Shown here: one piece after another, positions 21,337 to 31,848 of the stretch | How the letters are laid out: every line of letters starts with the position of its first letter | Numbering within the stretch: position 1 is the stretch's first letter | Assembly (NCBI GenBank): GCA_963662175.1 | Contig: OY759214.1 | Coordinates: 6,510,001 to 6,574,000, forward strand | Reading direction: 5' to 3' | Source: Aradus depressus | Lineage: Eukaryota; Arthropoda; Insecta; Hemiptera; Aradidae | DNA: 64,000 nt | The notes under the pieces: model-generated | Seen by the model: the letters and a program-made list of their open reading frames with translations, nothing else | Told to the model about the DNA's origin: nothing | Database searches by the model: none | Program-made: the position numbers and the translations under genes

Positions 21337-22967
21337 CCTCAACACTCGAAGTGGAACACATAACAATTCGATAGTATACCTCGTTTTTTGTCATTTTATC
21401 GAAGCTTGAACCAATGTGAGCGTTCATATGTTGTAACACGAGGCTCTTGAATGAGAAAACGAAGAAAAATTGGAAAAATTCTACCTTTGTATCTAGCAGT
21501 GTGAAAGAATGTAAGTGCGTGGACTTTTACCCTGTTGGTGTCCTGTTGTTATTTGCCGGATAAGTCATATTGTATCATGGAATTTCTTACCTTTTGAACA
21601 GTCTAATGTTTTCATCAGTGGATTAACAGTTTCTGAGTTGTTCTGACCAGTGAATCTGTTCATAATGAACCGTTTAAGTTACGAAGACCTTAATCAAGCG
21701 ATGGGAATACTAAACATCGGTGAATTCATGCGTGCATTCGCAAATCGCTTCAATGTCTGTGCTAGTGTGATCCATCGAGCTAGGACAAGATTCCTGGATA
21801 CTGGTAGTGTGCGATACAGGCATGGGGGAGGGGGTGGGCGGCTAACATCAGTAGCTCAAGACCGATTTTTAGTGATCCAAGCTCGTAGAAGGCGTACTGT
21901 TACAGCCAGAATCCTTCAAGCTGAGCTTAGACGTGCAACAGGTACATTGATTTCAACGCAGACAATACGCAGGAGACTTCAGGAGCGCAATTTGGGGTCC
22001 AGGGTGGCCAAAAATTTCCCCAGGCTAACTCGAGATCACAAGCTAAGGCGGCTGCATTGGGCTCGTGATCATGCAAACTGGACTCCTGACCAGTGGAACA
22101 ACTGCATATTCTCCGATGAAACCCGAATAGGTTTGCACAGTTCAGATGGACGCAACAGAGTGTGGAGACACCCAAATGAGCGCTATGACGAGGCTAATAT
22201 GGCCAGTGTAGAAGCTTATGGGGATCGTTCCATTTCAGTCTGGGCGGAATTTCTGCCTTTCAACCTATCCCACTCGTGGTTTTTGGGAACACCACTATGA
22301 CTGGCCAGATGTACTTGAACATGGTTCTTGTGTCTATTGTAATGCCCTTAGCTCATGAAATTGGAGCAAATTGCAATTATGCTGATGACAATGCTCGACC
22401 GCATCACTCCATAGCGGTCAACAATTTTTTTCGATAGCTGTCAATTACGCGTATGGTGTGGCCTGCACAATTTTCAGACCTTAATCCAATTGAGAACATT
22501 TGGGATCGTCTCAGGAGGCAGATCAGGGCTGGTGGAGTGACAATTTTGAAGAGCTTCGACAGGCTGTTATTTAGAAATGGGAACGCATCCCACGGGAAGC
22601 AGTTTTGGATCTCATAACAGCAAGCCCAGGAGGTGCCAAGAAGTGATAAGACGAAGAGAAGGCCAAGAAGTGATAAGACGGAGACTGAAAAATACAACAG
22701 TTTTGTATGCTGGTGGTCTTCAGTAATGTTCTTATCAGTTTCAAGTAGGTAAATTTTCAGTAAAAAGTAGGTAAATTTTGTTTAAAATCTTTTTTCAATA
22801 AAGTTGCTTCATTATTTCTTTAACTTGTAATTTTCTATTTGCCCATTTACTCTCTTGATTAAGGGAAACATTCTGGAGAGGAAACATATCTGATTAACCC
22901 AGAAGAAAATTTAGGGGAATCAAAGAATCGTCAGATATTTATGTGTTCCACTTCGAGTGTTGAGCAG
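21337..22967 (+). mobile_element. Tc1-like transposon
   Basis: Inverted termini CTCAACACTCGAAGTGGAAC (left, 21338) and its complement ending at 22967 (GTTGAGCAG followed by TATA). It contains the broken transposase gene. The expected TA target duplication is visible only on the right. Confidence 0.9.
21665..22639 (+). pseudogene. Tc1 transposase, frameshifted
   Basis: The first frame (start chosen at the second ATG, 21665) gives an N-terminal helix-turn-helix region (AFANRFNVCASVIHRARTRF), a second DNA-binding part with RRLxxRNLGSRVA, and IFSDETRI, which carries the first catalytic aspartate. After a frameshift near 22255 the next frame gives NYADDNARPHHS, with the second aspartate, then a stop at about 22433. 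It continues with WPAQFSDLNPIENIWDRL, which supplies the glutamate. The D-to-E spacing is 34 residues, the Tc1 D34E signature. All three catalytic residues survive, but the frameshift and stop make the gene inactive. Length is about that of normal Tc1 transposases (~340 aa). Confidence 0.92.

Positions 22968-22996
<29 letters not shown>
22968..22996. repeat. TA microsatellite
   Basis: (TA)n on the left of the LTR. The same kind of tract continues on its right (23920-23938), so the LTR landed in a TA microsatellite. Confidence 0.9.
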
Positions 22997-22999
<3 letters not shown>

Positions 23000-23919
23000 G
23001 ATGTACCCGGCATCCTACACCATAAATTGTGATGATCTTTGCCTCATATAATAGATTGAAGCTTTACCCGGCGCAACTCCACCATAAATTGTGATGATCT
23101 CTACTTGGGGCTTTAAACTTTTATTAATTACTATGAAAATGATTTTACTTTTGGGGTTAACATGCGTACTCAGAAGGTGAACTAGGCTGTAGAGAATTTA
23201 GAGAACAATTTATAAGACAACATACATTTATTAACAAAATTATTGACATATATTAGTGAGGCGTCCCTCCATGATCGCACATCTGGAATAAAATATCTAT
23301 AAAACATGAAATAAATTATATAGACTTAAATGTTCTGGTAACTCCCGCAACATGAAGGTGTCTATTGATGATCAGCCAGCCATTCGTCTCGATGTCGGAG
23401 AAAAATGTAAAATAAATGATTCCGTTACCTTGTAAGTCTTCTTTTTCTAACCACACTCAAGCCGGTGGTTTCTCCTCCAGGATCCACAAAGATTGAGGAA
23501 CTTCTAGTCCCTTTGAAGTAGGCAGCAGGGATGATCTCCCTCTAGCAGCAAAATGAGAGTCTTCGGTCTCCTACGTCAGCTCAAACAGGAGTCTCCTTCC
23601 TCCCACAGCTCAGCCAGGAATGTCCTCTCCCTCAACAGCTCAACTCTGAATAACTGTCCAGCTCAACAGCTGAACTCGGAAAGACTACCTCCTCTAGTAG
23701 CTGACTGAAGACTGTCTGTCTCCTCTCGTAACTGAACGAGGACTGTCTGTCTGCCCCGACAGCTCAACTAGGACTCCCTACCTCATACCGCACTTCAGCG
23801 AGGAGCCAACTTGAATTTCCATCCCCTCCACTTTATGTATCTTCCTACTAGTGCGCTTCTCGTGGTCGCTCTCATAAGTATAATTATCAATTGGTCTGTG
23901 ATTTTTGCAATATATCACA
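22997..23919 (+). mobile_element. Probable solo LTR
   Basis: A 923-bp block that starts TGTGATGTACCC and ends ATATATCACA, the TG...CA with short inverted ends of an LTR. It is bounded on both sides by ATAT, consistent with a 4-bp target duplication, though this is trivial in a TA tract. It contains a duplicated ACCATAAATTGTGATGATCT motif near its start, AATAAA at about 23412, and degenerate AGCTCAACTxxGGACTGTCT repeats. No internal retroelement sequence. An alternative is a large MITE. Confidence 0.55.
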
Positions 23920-23938
23920 ATATATATATATATATATA

Positions 23939-23959
23939 CTGCTCAACACTCGAAGTGGA

Positions 23960-23964
<5 letters not shown>
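23939..23964 (+). mobile_element. Second Tc1 terminus
   Basis: CTGCTCAACACTCGAAGTGG AACACAC, the same terminal repeat as the Tc1 element but facing the right end of the first one across the TA tract and LTR. It is followed by a long (TA)n (23965-24022), an AT-rich stretch and poly-G at 24119-24137 rather than by transposon sequence. Confidence 0.85.
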
Positions 23965-24030
<66 letters not shown>

Positions 24031-24747
24031 AATATATTATAAAATAAATATATTATAATATATATTATAAAATAAATTATAATAATATATTTATTTCAAA
24101 CCCAAATAATTTTAGAAAAGGGGGGGGGGGGGGGGGGTGCTTCTAGCTAAAAGCGCAGAGTGCGACTTGAGTCCTTTTTACCTAGTATAGGTAGCTGCGA
24201 TGAACTGCAGAAAACTAGTTAAAAAGGACTCAAGTCCCTGATTGTGGACATGAGTCCTTCTTGCTTAGGCATGTCATAGTGCCAAAAGACTTATGTCCAT
24301 TTTAAACTACTTATCATAATTAATTTCGGTTTTTTCATATATTGGGAGCTTAAATACGTCAAAAGTAAACTAGAATTGGCTTTACCCAAAATATTTTTGC
24401 AAAAACGCAACCGCTAGAGACATTCTTAGTTTTCTTCATTTTCCCGAAAGTTCATGAAACTGGAGATGAGTCCTTCTTGCTTAGGACGGTAGAACTGTAG
24501 TAACGCTAGCTTTGGAGCTAAAACTAATTTATTCAAAAAGATTCCTCATTAATCATTGCAGTGGTTTTTGAGTTACAAAGATTGCGTGGGTGGATGCTGG
24601 GATGGACCAGATATTGAGGTACTAATACGCCTATAACCTTCCACTGACGATGACGAACAAATTTTTAAAAAAATTAATCAAATCCATCAAGCCGTTCGTG
24701 AGTTATAGCGGTACAACGCACAGACATTTTCAGCTTTATATATATGA

Positions 24748-25093
24748 TGACGTTCCGAAACAACGTTGGGATAAAAACACTTCTGAAGAGTTTTTTTTGA
24801 AAAAAAGTTATCTTAATTATTATTAAATTGAAAAATGTGTCTACTTATTATAAACGTATCTTGTATTAATTTTGTTCATGTACTCATATGTTTTTAATTA
24901 TTTATTTGTTCAGTTTTTATTAATTTGATTTTACTTTTTTTAATAGTTTTGTTATTACTACTAATCATACGTGTGTTAGACTCAAATAGTTATAAATCTA
25001 ATATATAAGCTATCTTAATGTATCAATCCTTTTGACGTATCCTATAATCATGTATTGGTTTAACGGAAATAAATGTATTATTATTATTATTAA
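24748..25093 (+). mobile_element. TTA-tailed LINE, 3' end only
   Basis: Starts TGACGTTCCGAAACAACGTT (hairpin half) and follows the LINE tail to GTTTAACGGAAATAAATG and (TTA)n. The 5' end is cut at the Helitron boundary. Confidence 0.7.
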
Positions 25094-25376
25094 AATTATT
25101 ATACTGCTTCTCACGAACTACGGTGCATTGAGACCTATGCGGAGGGTTTTGTTTTGAAATTATTGTAATTTTCGTTTTACGATTTTTCTTGCACTGAACC
25201 ATATTGGATGATGTGTACAAGATTTTGATGCAATTTGGGCGGAGTGGAGTGTTGCAGTTAATGATAAATTGAGGTCCGCGGTTATGGTTTTCAATGGTTT
25301 AGTTTGACTCTAAATTGTATACAAAATTAGAAATTTTCTACTGTCCGTGTTTTTTTTAGTTAATTGCTAAGACAAA

Positions 25377-25500
25377 AAATGCATTCTGGGGAAGTACATT
25401 GCCGGTGATGCACCGACCTTCCTTCTTTTTTTTTCTGTGAAAATTCAAGATCAATTTTAAACGGATTACATAACTTCCCCTATAGCTGGGGAGATAAAAT
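25377..25500. mobile_element. Two element X ends joined
   Basis: A forward X terminus (CTGGGGAAGTACATTGCCGG, TGATGCACCGAC) is followed 40 bp later by a reversed X start (GGATTACATAACTTCCCCTA, TAGCTG). Almost all of the interior is missing. 25094-25376 and 25500-25960 hold no recognised feature. Confidence 0.6.
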
Positions 25501-26000
25501 TGAACGTGGCCTCGATTGGAATTAAAATGAGGACGTTCTGTTAGGAAGGAAGGATACGAAGGAGACAAAAGAATGTGTTGGGAGAGGAGCTGCTCTTTAT
25601 GTTGAATTAATTCTAGAAACCTGAACCTCAACAGGCAACAAATGTTCTATCTTAAATATATGAAGTCGTAAAATGTTTTGTTAACATTCACCAAAAGTTG
25701 ATCCATAAAGTGTCCTCGCTATTAGGGTCCCCATTACTGCCTTCTCCTCCTTCACATATGTAAATACATAAATATCCACACACTCATAGGTACCTAATTT
25801 CATTGAGATCTCCACCAAAAATATGATAATTATTTTTTTTTAAATTTGCATCGATTTCAAGAAATTGTATCTTGGTTTGCCGAAAGCAGTAACTTTCTAG
25901 ATACTATTGGTTACTTTTGTCGTCCCTCAACCGCACCATCCTGGGTTTAATGGCCATAAAGAAAGTTAGTTAATGCCTCGCTGGATCATCTTGGCCAAAG

Positions 26001-26235
26001 GACAAGATTGAAGGGATTGGCAGAAGTTGAAGTCCGTAAGTCCCCGTAGGTTTGAGTAATATATACACAAGTCCTTTTGTTTTTAGAGTTAATTTAGATC
26101 TTTTGTCTAGTAGTTTTAGTAATAGTTTATAACGTCTGTTCATTTCAGTCTCCTGTGGGGGTTAGTCGCTTGTCGAGTATGACGCTTAGATAGCGTACTT
26201 CGTTTTTTAAAGAGAGGGGATTATTTTTAAGGTAC
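26001..26235 (-). mobile_element. Jockey fragment, left arm of an inverted duplication
   Basis: Reversed copy of the sequence at 26404-26620. It begins GACAAGATTGAAGGGATTGG and ends TTATTTTTAAGGTAC. Both arms derive from the Jockey segment with the RLTxxPxxxDxKxxEMNRRYKL pattern. Confidence 0.75.
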
Positions 26236-26403
26236 ACATCTTGATTACGTAACTTGCCCATAAGGAAAGTTAAACTATTAGAAAGGTAGTTAACGCCTCG
26301 CTGGATCATCTTGGCCAAAAGACAATTTACGTAATCAAAACCAAATTTGAAGTTTCATGTTTAAGGAACTATTTCAGTCCATCACAAATATATCTGCCCT
26401 CCA

Positions 26404-27190
26404 GTGTACCTTAAAAATAATCCCATCTCTTTAAAAAAACGAAGTACGCTGTCTAGCGACTAACCCCCACACGAGACTGAAAAGACAAGAAATGAACAGA
26501 CGTTATAAACTGCAACAAAAGATCCAAATTAACTTTGAAAACAAAAGGACTTGTGTATATATTACTCAAACCTACGTGGACTTACGAACTTCAATTTCTG
26601 CCAATCCCTTCAATCTTCAGCTCATCCAATCCCTTCAATCTTCAGTATATCCAATCCAAAATCCTTATTACGTTTCCAACAAAACCCTTCACACTGATCT
26701 TAACGTACTTTTACCGTAAGTCGGTAAATCCAAGTATAAAAACCTCTTAGTTCTCACAATCCTCTAGTTCGTGCCCTCATTCTGTCACACCTCCCCAACA
26801 ACGCTTTAAAGTGTTCCTCAACAGCAGCAGTGACAGTGATTAGTTACAAATGAGAGCAACTGAGCACCTAGGAAGTCACCACTCGGTGATTCCTCCCCCC
26901 TTGCCATTTTTTCTCTCTATTTACAGATGAGAACAACTCAATGACTAGGGAGTGTCATCATTGATAGTGATTTCTTCCCTTTTGACATTGTCATTATTTC
27001 TCTTTCAGCACATTTGCTTGTTGTATATATTTTGTGTACAATTATAGAAGAAAATAAATAGTTTTCGAAACGTTGGCCAAATTTTGAATTTTTCATTTAC
27101 ACGACAAAACCTCGAATTCCTTCTACATTGAAAAGATACTGTCGACTCAATTAATCATTATCTGTTCTATATTTGTGTTTGTGTATGCTT
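26404..27190 (+). mobile_element. Jockey-like 3' end, decayed
   Basis: Translation fragments EMNRRYKL (26490-26515), TYELQF and FNLQYIQSKILITFPTKPFT (to about 26700) line up in order with the NRRYGLL...RIQAFQSKLLRR...ITNKVLH part of the clean copy at 39778. The 3' UTR (AGCAGCAGTGACAGTGATTA, CTAGGGAGTGTC) is shared with 31500-31680. It ends in tail D: AATAAATAGTTTTCGAAACG, TTGGCCAAATTTTGAATTTT (27045-27190). Frames are broken. Confidence 0.7.
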
Positions 27191-28000
27191 GTCGTTCCTG
27201 ATATCTCCGATACTAACGGATCAATATTGAGCAAATTTGGTATATTAGACTTTGATGTGAATCTCTTATTGGACTTGAAATTTTAATCAAATGTTCAAAC
27301 AGTTCGGAAAATAGTGCAATGTTTTAAGTTGCAGTAATTTAAGCTTTCATCATGCATGTTGCTTATGAAAAATATTTAAATGTTGAAAATTACTTATTCT
27401 ATACGAAATGAACTTAAAATTTGAGATGAAGCTGTGATATCTGCTAACCTAGATCTGGCAGAAATCAGATGACAATCTCTTTCGGTGTCCGAGATACATG
27501 TCATAAACCGTATTAAAATGACATCTCGAAACCTATTTTTGTAGACATCGCTTCATTTACGTGAAGACAACTGTCCTAGTTAGTCCTATCGAAAAATTGG
27601 TTCTTACAAAAAATGTTCCTTATTACATTTCCAATTATCAAATAGTGTTCATATTTCAGATAGGACCAAAGTTACAGTTTAAATTGCAACGCAAGACAAC
27701 GAATTGGTTTTGGAAGAAAATCAAAATTGGACTTAATATTGAAAATAGAAAATGTTATTATTGACCTTCAAAAAACCTTTTTTTTTTGCATGAATTTTAA
27801 AATGTGCTTACAATTTTTCAACCTATTGAAGGTCATTTTTTTTTTTTGTTTTTTTTTTTTTTTTTAATATGATAACCATAAATAATTGATGCATTCAGAT
27901 ATCACATATATTTAGATATCACAACAAAAAAATTTATGCTAAAAACCTAAAGCAACTTTAGATAATTAAATAATCTCTCTAGAAACATGGGAACCAGAAC
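27191..28000. other. AT-rich, nothing recognised
   Basis: No significant reading frame. Poly-T runs at 27777-27788 and 27837-27864. Confidence 0.4.
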
Positions 28001-28003
28001 CGT

Positions 28004-28400
28004 AATATGAGGAGTTTGGAGCCAGAGCGGACCAACCCACAATTTTTCGGAAAATGAGTTATTACCATCCTGATGTTGGCATAGGTTCCCTTTTTCAAAA
28101 CCAGTGTGGACCACTTAGTTTCTTCACTTCAGTGATAGATAGCAGCACTTTAAGTTTAGTCCACAAGTATTTTGTGCATATATTTTCAAAGTCACAATGG
28201 ATCCTACGGCCTTCAAAAACTTTATAGAACACAAAAAGGGATCACTCATCCAATACTATTCTAAAATTTCAAATATAAATAAATATTTGGGGTCCATTTA
28301 TGGAGATAAACAAAATGTACTCAATTTTCAATTGCCATTTTCTACCTGATCAGTTTCAAACAGTTGGTCCGCTCTGGCTTCAAACTCCTCATATTGTATT
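28004..28400. mobile_element. MITE of about 395 bp with 36-bp inverted ends
   Basis: The left end AATATGAGGAGTTTGGAGCC and AGAGCGGACCAAC is matched by the complement at 28360-28398 (GTTGGTCCGCTCTGGCTTC, AAACTCCTCATATT), with about 34 of 36 positions identical. The interior holds one small reading frame. The target duplication is unclear. Confidence 0.85.
28197..28349 (+). CDS. Small ORF of 50 codons inside the MITE
   Basis: An ATG in a good context (ACAATGG) opens a 50-codon frame beginning MDPTAFKNFIEHKKGSLIQY and ending LNFQLPFST. It is lysine- and tyrosine-rich with no recognised domain. For its size and AT content it could be chance. It is listed because the start context is good and because it sits in the centre of the inverted repeats. 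Confidence 0.15.
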   Translation: MDPTAFKNFIEHKKGSLIQYYSKISNINKYLGSIYGDKQNVLNFQLPFST

Positions 28401-29215
28401 AAGAATTTTATATTAATTTATATTCCATAATTTATTTATTTCAAAAAATATATTATTCATCTCATATGTGTTTGTATTCTAAGATTTAATATCGGTTTGA
28501 AAACTTTTTGGCCTAAGTCTAATCATATCTAAATTAGCACATGTGACATTTTTATTATAAGTTTGTTGCTACAATCGCTTTTATGATAAAGTGCTTAATT
28601 TATTCAGTCATGCTGCGGAAGTCAGCGTGTACGAAAATATAAAATTTTGTTTCTGACCGATTACATGATTTTATATGTTTATAGATTTATATTTATATTT
28701 ATAGATTATATATAAATCCTATTATTTTTTTATTTCTAATTTTTATTCAAAGCTTTTAGTTTCTATTAGCATCTATGTTAGATAAGGGGAAAAAAAGTCT
28801 TAAAGTAGGTTGAAGGGAAAAAAGAAGCAAGTTATTGAGGAAATAGAAATGGCTCAATTGTGGAGAGGAGGAGGAGGGGAAGAGTAAAGAGCAAGAAGAG
28901 GAGGTAATGGCCTGAGGAGTTGGGTTTTTTTCATGAGATTGTTGCTAGGATGCTGTCAAGCCTGTTGCTACATTGATATGTCAATACCGGCAGTGGAACA
29001 GGTCTGCTTCTTCATCAGCGACATCTGTCCGTCTCTATTTGTACTAAACCGACGTACGCTATGTCCCAACAAGTTCTGGAGTCATGTCGCCCCTGAACAA
29101 GTGGGATTAAAAGAGCTCTGACATTCTCTTTGTAGCCATCCACCAAATCCTGACTTCTTGGATAGTTTCCTTGGAGAATCCTCCAATCCTGGGTTGTTTA
29201 AATAAGGTCAGCTCA
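28401..29215. other. No gene seen
   Basis: AT-rich to 28760, then a purine-rich stretch (28780-28910), then GC-balanced sequence to 29215 that may be the decayed upstream part of the LINE described next. Confidence 0.4.
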
Positions 29216-29370
29216 ATTTCGCTAATGGAGTTTAAAATTCTTCAGACAACCGTAAGAGGATTTGTTCTGTCTACGGATGTGAAACGTGCCAAATGAACAT
29301 TATAACGGGAGCTATGTCTGCAGAAGCGATAACAAGAATTATGCGAATGAAAATTGACGTTAACAAGCAG
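29216..29370 (+). pseudogene. LINE C-terminal fragment (YGCETC)
   Basis: The frame RICSVYGCETCQMN (about 29254-29295) followed by AEAITRIMRMKI resembles the VYGCETWxMN...RIxxFEMKxLRRI segment after the reverse transcriptase domain in RTE/CR1-like elements. It runs without a stop into the 33-bp repeats. Confidence 0.45.
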
Positions 29371-29645
29371 GAAGCTATTGAGTTCCAGGAGATAACTTCG
29401 GGGGAAGCTGTGAAGTTTAATGAGGTAACTTGGAGGGAGGCTGTGAAGTTTAATGAGGTAACTTGGAGTGAGACTGTGGAGTTTGATGAGGTAACTTGGA
29501 GGGAGGTTCTGGAGTTTAATGAGGTCACTTGGAGGGAGGCTCTGGAGTTTAATGAGGTAACTTGGAGGGAGGCTCTGGAGTTTAATGAGGTAACTTGGAG
29601 GGAGGCTCTGGAGTTTAATGAGGTAACTTGGAGGGAGGCTGTGGA
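29371..29645 (+). repeat. 33-bp minisatellite in open frame, about 8 copies
   Basis: Unit GAGGTAACTTGGAGGGAGG + CTxTGGAGTTTAAT. Each unit encodes 11 residues (EVTWREALEFN), so the frame that begins at an ATG at 29293 stays open to 29694 (133 codons). The opposite strand is also open for 85 codons (29271-29528). Expression is unproven. The frame may simply be a minisatellite with a period divisible by three. Confidence 0.9.
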
Positions 29646-29914
29646 CGGACAGCTACCGATTTGTTTTTTCTATATTATAAACTCGCTTCGTTAGACATTA
29701 GTTTGCTTGCGTAGTTTTAAGTTGTATCCCACAACCTACCTAAATATTGGCACCCAAAACAATGCTACGCCAATGACTGGTTATTTGGTGGAGATAAAAT
29801 TATTGGTTGTAAACCCCTTATCCTCTTAATGTGATAATTATATATTTTGTAAAATAGGCAATATTTTTTTAAAAACCTATGTTTTTCTTTATTTTTTAGT
29901 TATTTTGGGTTTTA

Positions 29915-30225
29915 AGTTGAGCACCCCCTCCTCTGATCCCCCACTTTCCTTCAGATGATTCAGCTGGAAGTGTTGTCCCCATTTTACACATTCTATTTAC
30001 ATATATAATTTCGTGTCGATACATTCACAACTTCGGCAGTTATTGGGGTTTTTGTGTTGACGAATCGGCCAAAGGGAAGAATGGATTGGAGGGAGTGGGT
30101 GGAACAACACAAAAACCCCAATAACGATCGACGTAATGAATATATCGACACGAAATTGTATATTTAAGAGCTAAAACCTCACAAGGACAATACATATTAC
30201 TTTTAAGCCGAATCGCCCAAAAGTG
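29915..30225 (-). mobile_element. Element X, rearranged fragments
   Basis: 29915-30065 is reversed X (TTGAGCACCCCCTCCTCTG, ATTTCGTGTCGATACATTC), and 30060-30225 is forward (CGAATCGGCCAAAGGGAAG, TGAATATATCGACACGAAAT). Another head-to-head pair. Confidence 0.55.
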
Positions 30226-30234
30226 TGATGTTGC

Positions 30235-30365
30235 CTATCCTAAATTGTTTAGGGTCTTTAACGAGTACCTTAGATCGTACAGGCTCCGAAGGACGGCGTG
30301 CTCAAGGTTTTTTCACCTTCCAGATAAGAAAACCTAAGAGCCTCGACCGGGTTTCGACACGGTGC
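30235..30365 (-). mobile_element. tRNA-SINE fragment (reversed)
   Basis: TTTAACGAGTACCTTAGATC, CCGAAGGACGGCGTGCTCAA and GCCTCGACCGGGTTTCGAC, the middle of the family up to the B-box. Confidence 0.75.
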
Positions 30366-31030
30366 CATAAAAAAAAAAGTAGGATATCTTTCACTGAATA
30401 AGGTTGGTGACAGTAGCTTGTCTGTACCAACTCTGCTATTCCATCCATTAGACCTACATAGACTTAATGTATTAAGGTCTAGAGATAAATTAAACATTAT
30501 ATTTAAATATGCTGTAAATGTATAATACTTAAGATTTATAAAATAAAAGTGAATAGAATCAAATGTGACTGCAATTAGATGCCTTTGCCATCTGTTATAT
30601 AAATTATATGAATCCTTCTTCCCATCTGTTTATCCTTTATTTATTTATTTTTCCTCCAAAGTGCCTCTGTCCTCCATCTAATTATTTATGCTTTCCTGCT
30701 GTCTTATTAATATGTTTAAGTTATTCTGTACACGTTTTCACTTTGTCTTCTTCTTTCTTGAGCAACTTCTATCATTTTTCTTGTATGCCATTATGTTTAT
30801 GTTTATTGTTTTTTATTTTTTTGTTTTTTATTTCCTTCTCGTTAATATCCATGTTGAACATTTTGTTTGATGATCCTCAATAAATTTGCAGAGGTGTAAG
30901 AGATAGGACTATCCGTTTTATGAAACTCTCAACAGCAGACTATCCACAAGATTTTCGTTTCTGTTTGGAGTAATTCCTTCTAAATATTTAAAGAAACACC
31001 GAATTATGCTTCTAGTCACCTTTCCCAAAC
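30366..31030. other. Unassigned
   Basis: An open stretch of about 40 codons at 30411-30520 ends in a stop and is followed by ATAAAATAAAAG. It might be a LINE end but has no firm motif. The rest is T-rich without a gene. Confidence 0.3.
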
Positions 31031-31039
31031 TCAAAGTAA

Positions 31040-31690
31040 TAAACATATTATAAAATGCGTTACTCAATCATACATCAGTGCCATCGCGTTGGAGCAGAAA
31101 CAGTATTGTTCGGCGGCTTTTCTCGATGTCGAACAAGGTTTCGACCGAGTTTGGCATCCGGGCCTGCTTTGGAAACTTAAACTGATCCATGCTTTCACAT
31201 TATCCTTCATCCTTAAGTCCTACCTAACCAATAGAACCTTCTGCGTAAGCCAAGCTTCAGCTGTTTCTTCTCATGTCTCCATCAAACGCCGGCGTTTCTC
31301 AAGAAAGTAAAGTAAGCTTCCAATCATTGCATCTTATCATGTCTCAAACAAGACCCTTCACACTGATCTCAATATTCCCCTCGTCATCGAATTAGTTAAA
31401 TCCAGACACAAAAAATTATTTTCTTAGTTCCCACAATAATCCTCTAGTCCGTGTCCTCTCTTCTGCCATACTTCCCCAACGACGGCTTAAGCGTCAATGG
31501 CCTAGAGACCTTCTTAGCAGCAGCAGTGACAGAGACAGTGATTAGTTACAAATGAGAGGAAATCAGTGACTAGGGAGTGTCGTCACCATTAGGTGATTTC
31601 TCCCCTCTTGACATTTTGACATTGCCATTATGTCTGTATTAGCACATTTGCTTGTTGTATTTATTTTTATACAGTTGTAAATATCTATTT
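31040..31690 (+). mobile_element. Jockey-type retrotransposon, internally deleted
   Basis: The first part is open in frame: KQYCSAAFLDVEQGFDRVWH (31098-31157), the reverse transcriptase motif with the catalytic aspartate, then PGLLWKL, SYLTNRTFCV and SVSIK-like residues. The expected IxxGVPQGSxLxPxLF block is replaced by IKRRRFSRK and a stop at 31310. The next sequence jumps to the C-terminal LHTDLNIPLV equivalent (31355-31400) and the shared 3' UTR (AGCAGCAGTGACAGAGACAG). An internal deletion has removed most of the palm and thumb region. Confidence 0.75.
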
Positions 31691-31745
31691 GTAAATTTAA
31701 AAATATATATATATTGAGTTATTTATTCAGAGATATATGCCGACA

Positions 31746-31848
31746 TTTTATACCAACCCTTTTTATACAGATCACTGAGACACACATAATTTCCATATAC
31801 CCAGTAATGTCAGTATGTGATTTGTGCAAAGGTTGTTGGTATAAGAAA
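31746..31848. mobile_element. Small MITE (103 bp)
   Basis: TTTTATACCAACCCTTTTTA + TACAGATCAC at the left and GTTGTTGGTATAAGAAA at the right form inverted ends. It is a shortened relative of the 35725-35943 copy. Confidence 0.7.

Larger units (their letters stand above)
21069..24497. mobile_element. Inverted-repeat element with AAGGACTCA motifs, inside the Helitron
   Basis: The left end GCCGTCCTAAGCAAGAATGA and the right end (complement of GTCCTTCTTGCTTAGGACGG) form inverted repeats of about 30 bp. The interior carries many copies of AAAAAGGACTCAACTCC in both orientations (21245-21335 and 24160-24260). It is interrupted by the Tc1 and LTR insertions. No transposase of its own was seen. Confidence 0.7.
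20923..24747 (-). mobile_element. Helitron (non-autonomous), host of a nest of insertions
   Basis: Reading on the minus strand, the 5' end is TCATATATATAAAGCTG (24747). The next bases include CGTTGTACCGCTATAACTCA, which is typical of insect Helitron starts. The 3' end has the hairpin CCCGGGCAGCGCCGGG (20950-20935) and finishes CTAG at 20923. The flanks are A on the 5' side and T on the 3' side, the A|T insertion rule of Helitrons. No Rep/helicase gene is present. Only about 119 bp at the 3' end and 250 bp at the 5' end belong to the Helitron itself. Confidence 0.8.

Noticed and set aside
23811..24047. 78-codon frame ending in a YIYIYI run
   Set aside because: Translation of the TA microsatellite joined to the LTR end.
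30608..30883. 91-codon T-rich frame with hydrophobic stretches
   Set aside because: The hydrophobic residues simply reflect the T-rich composition (F, L, S, C codons). There is no conserved motif, and a LINE fragment starts nearby.
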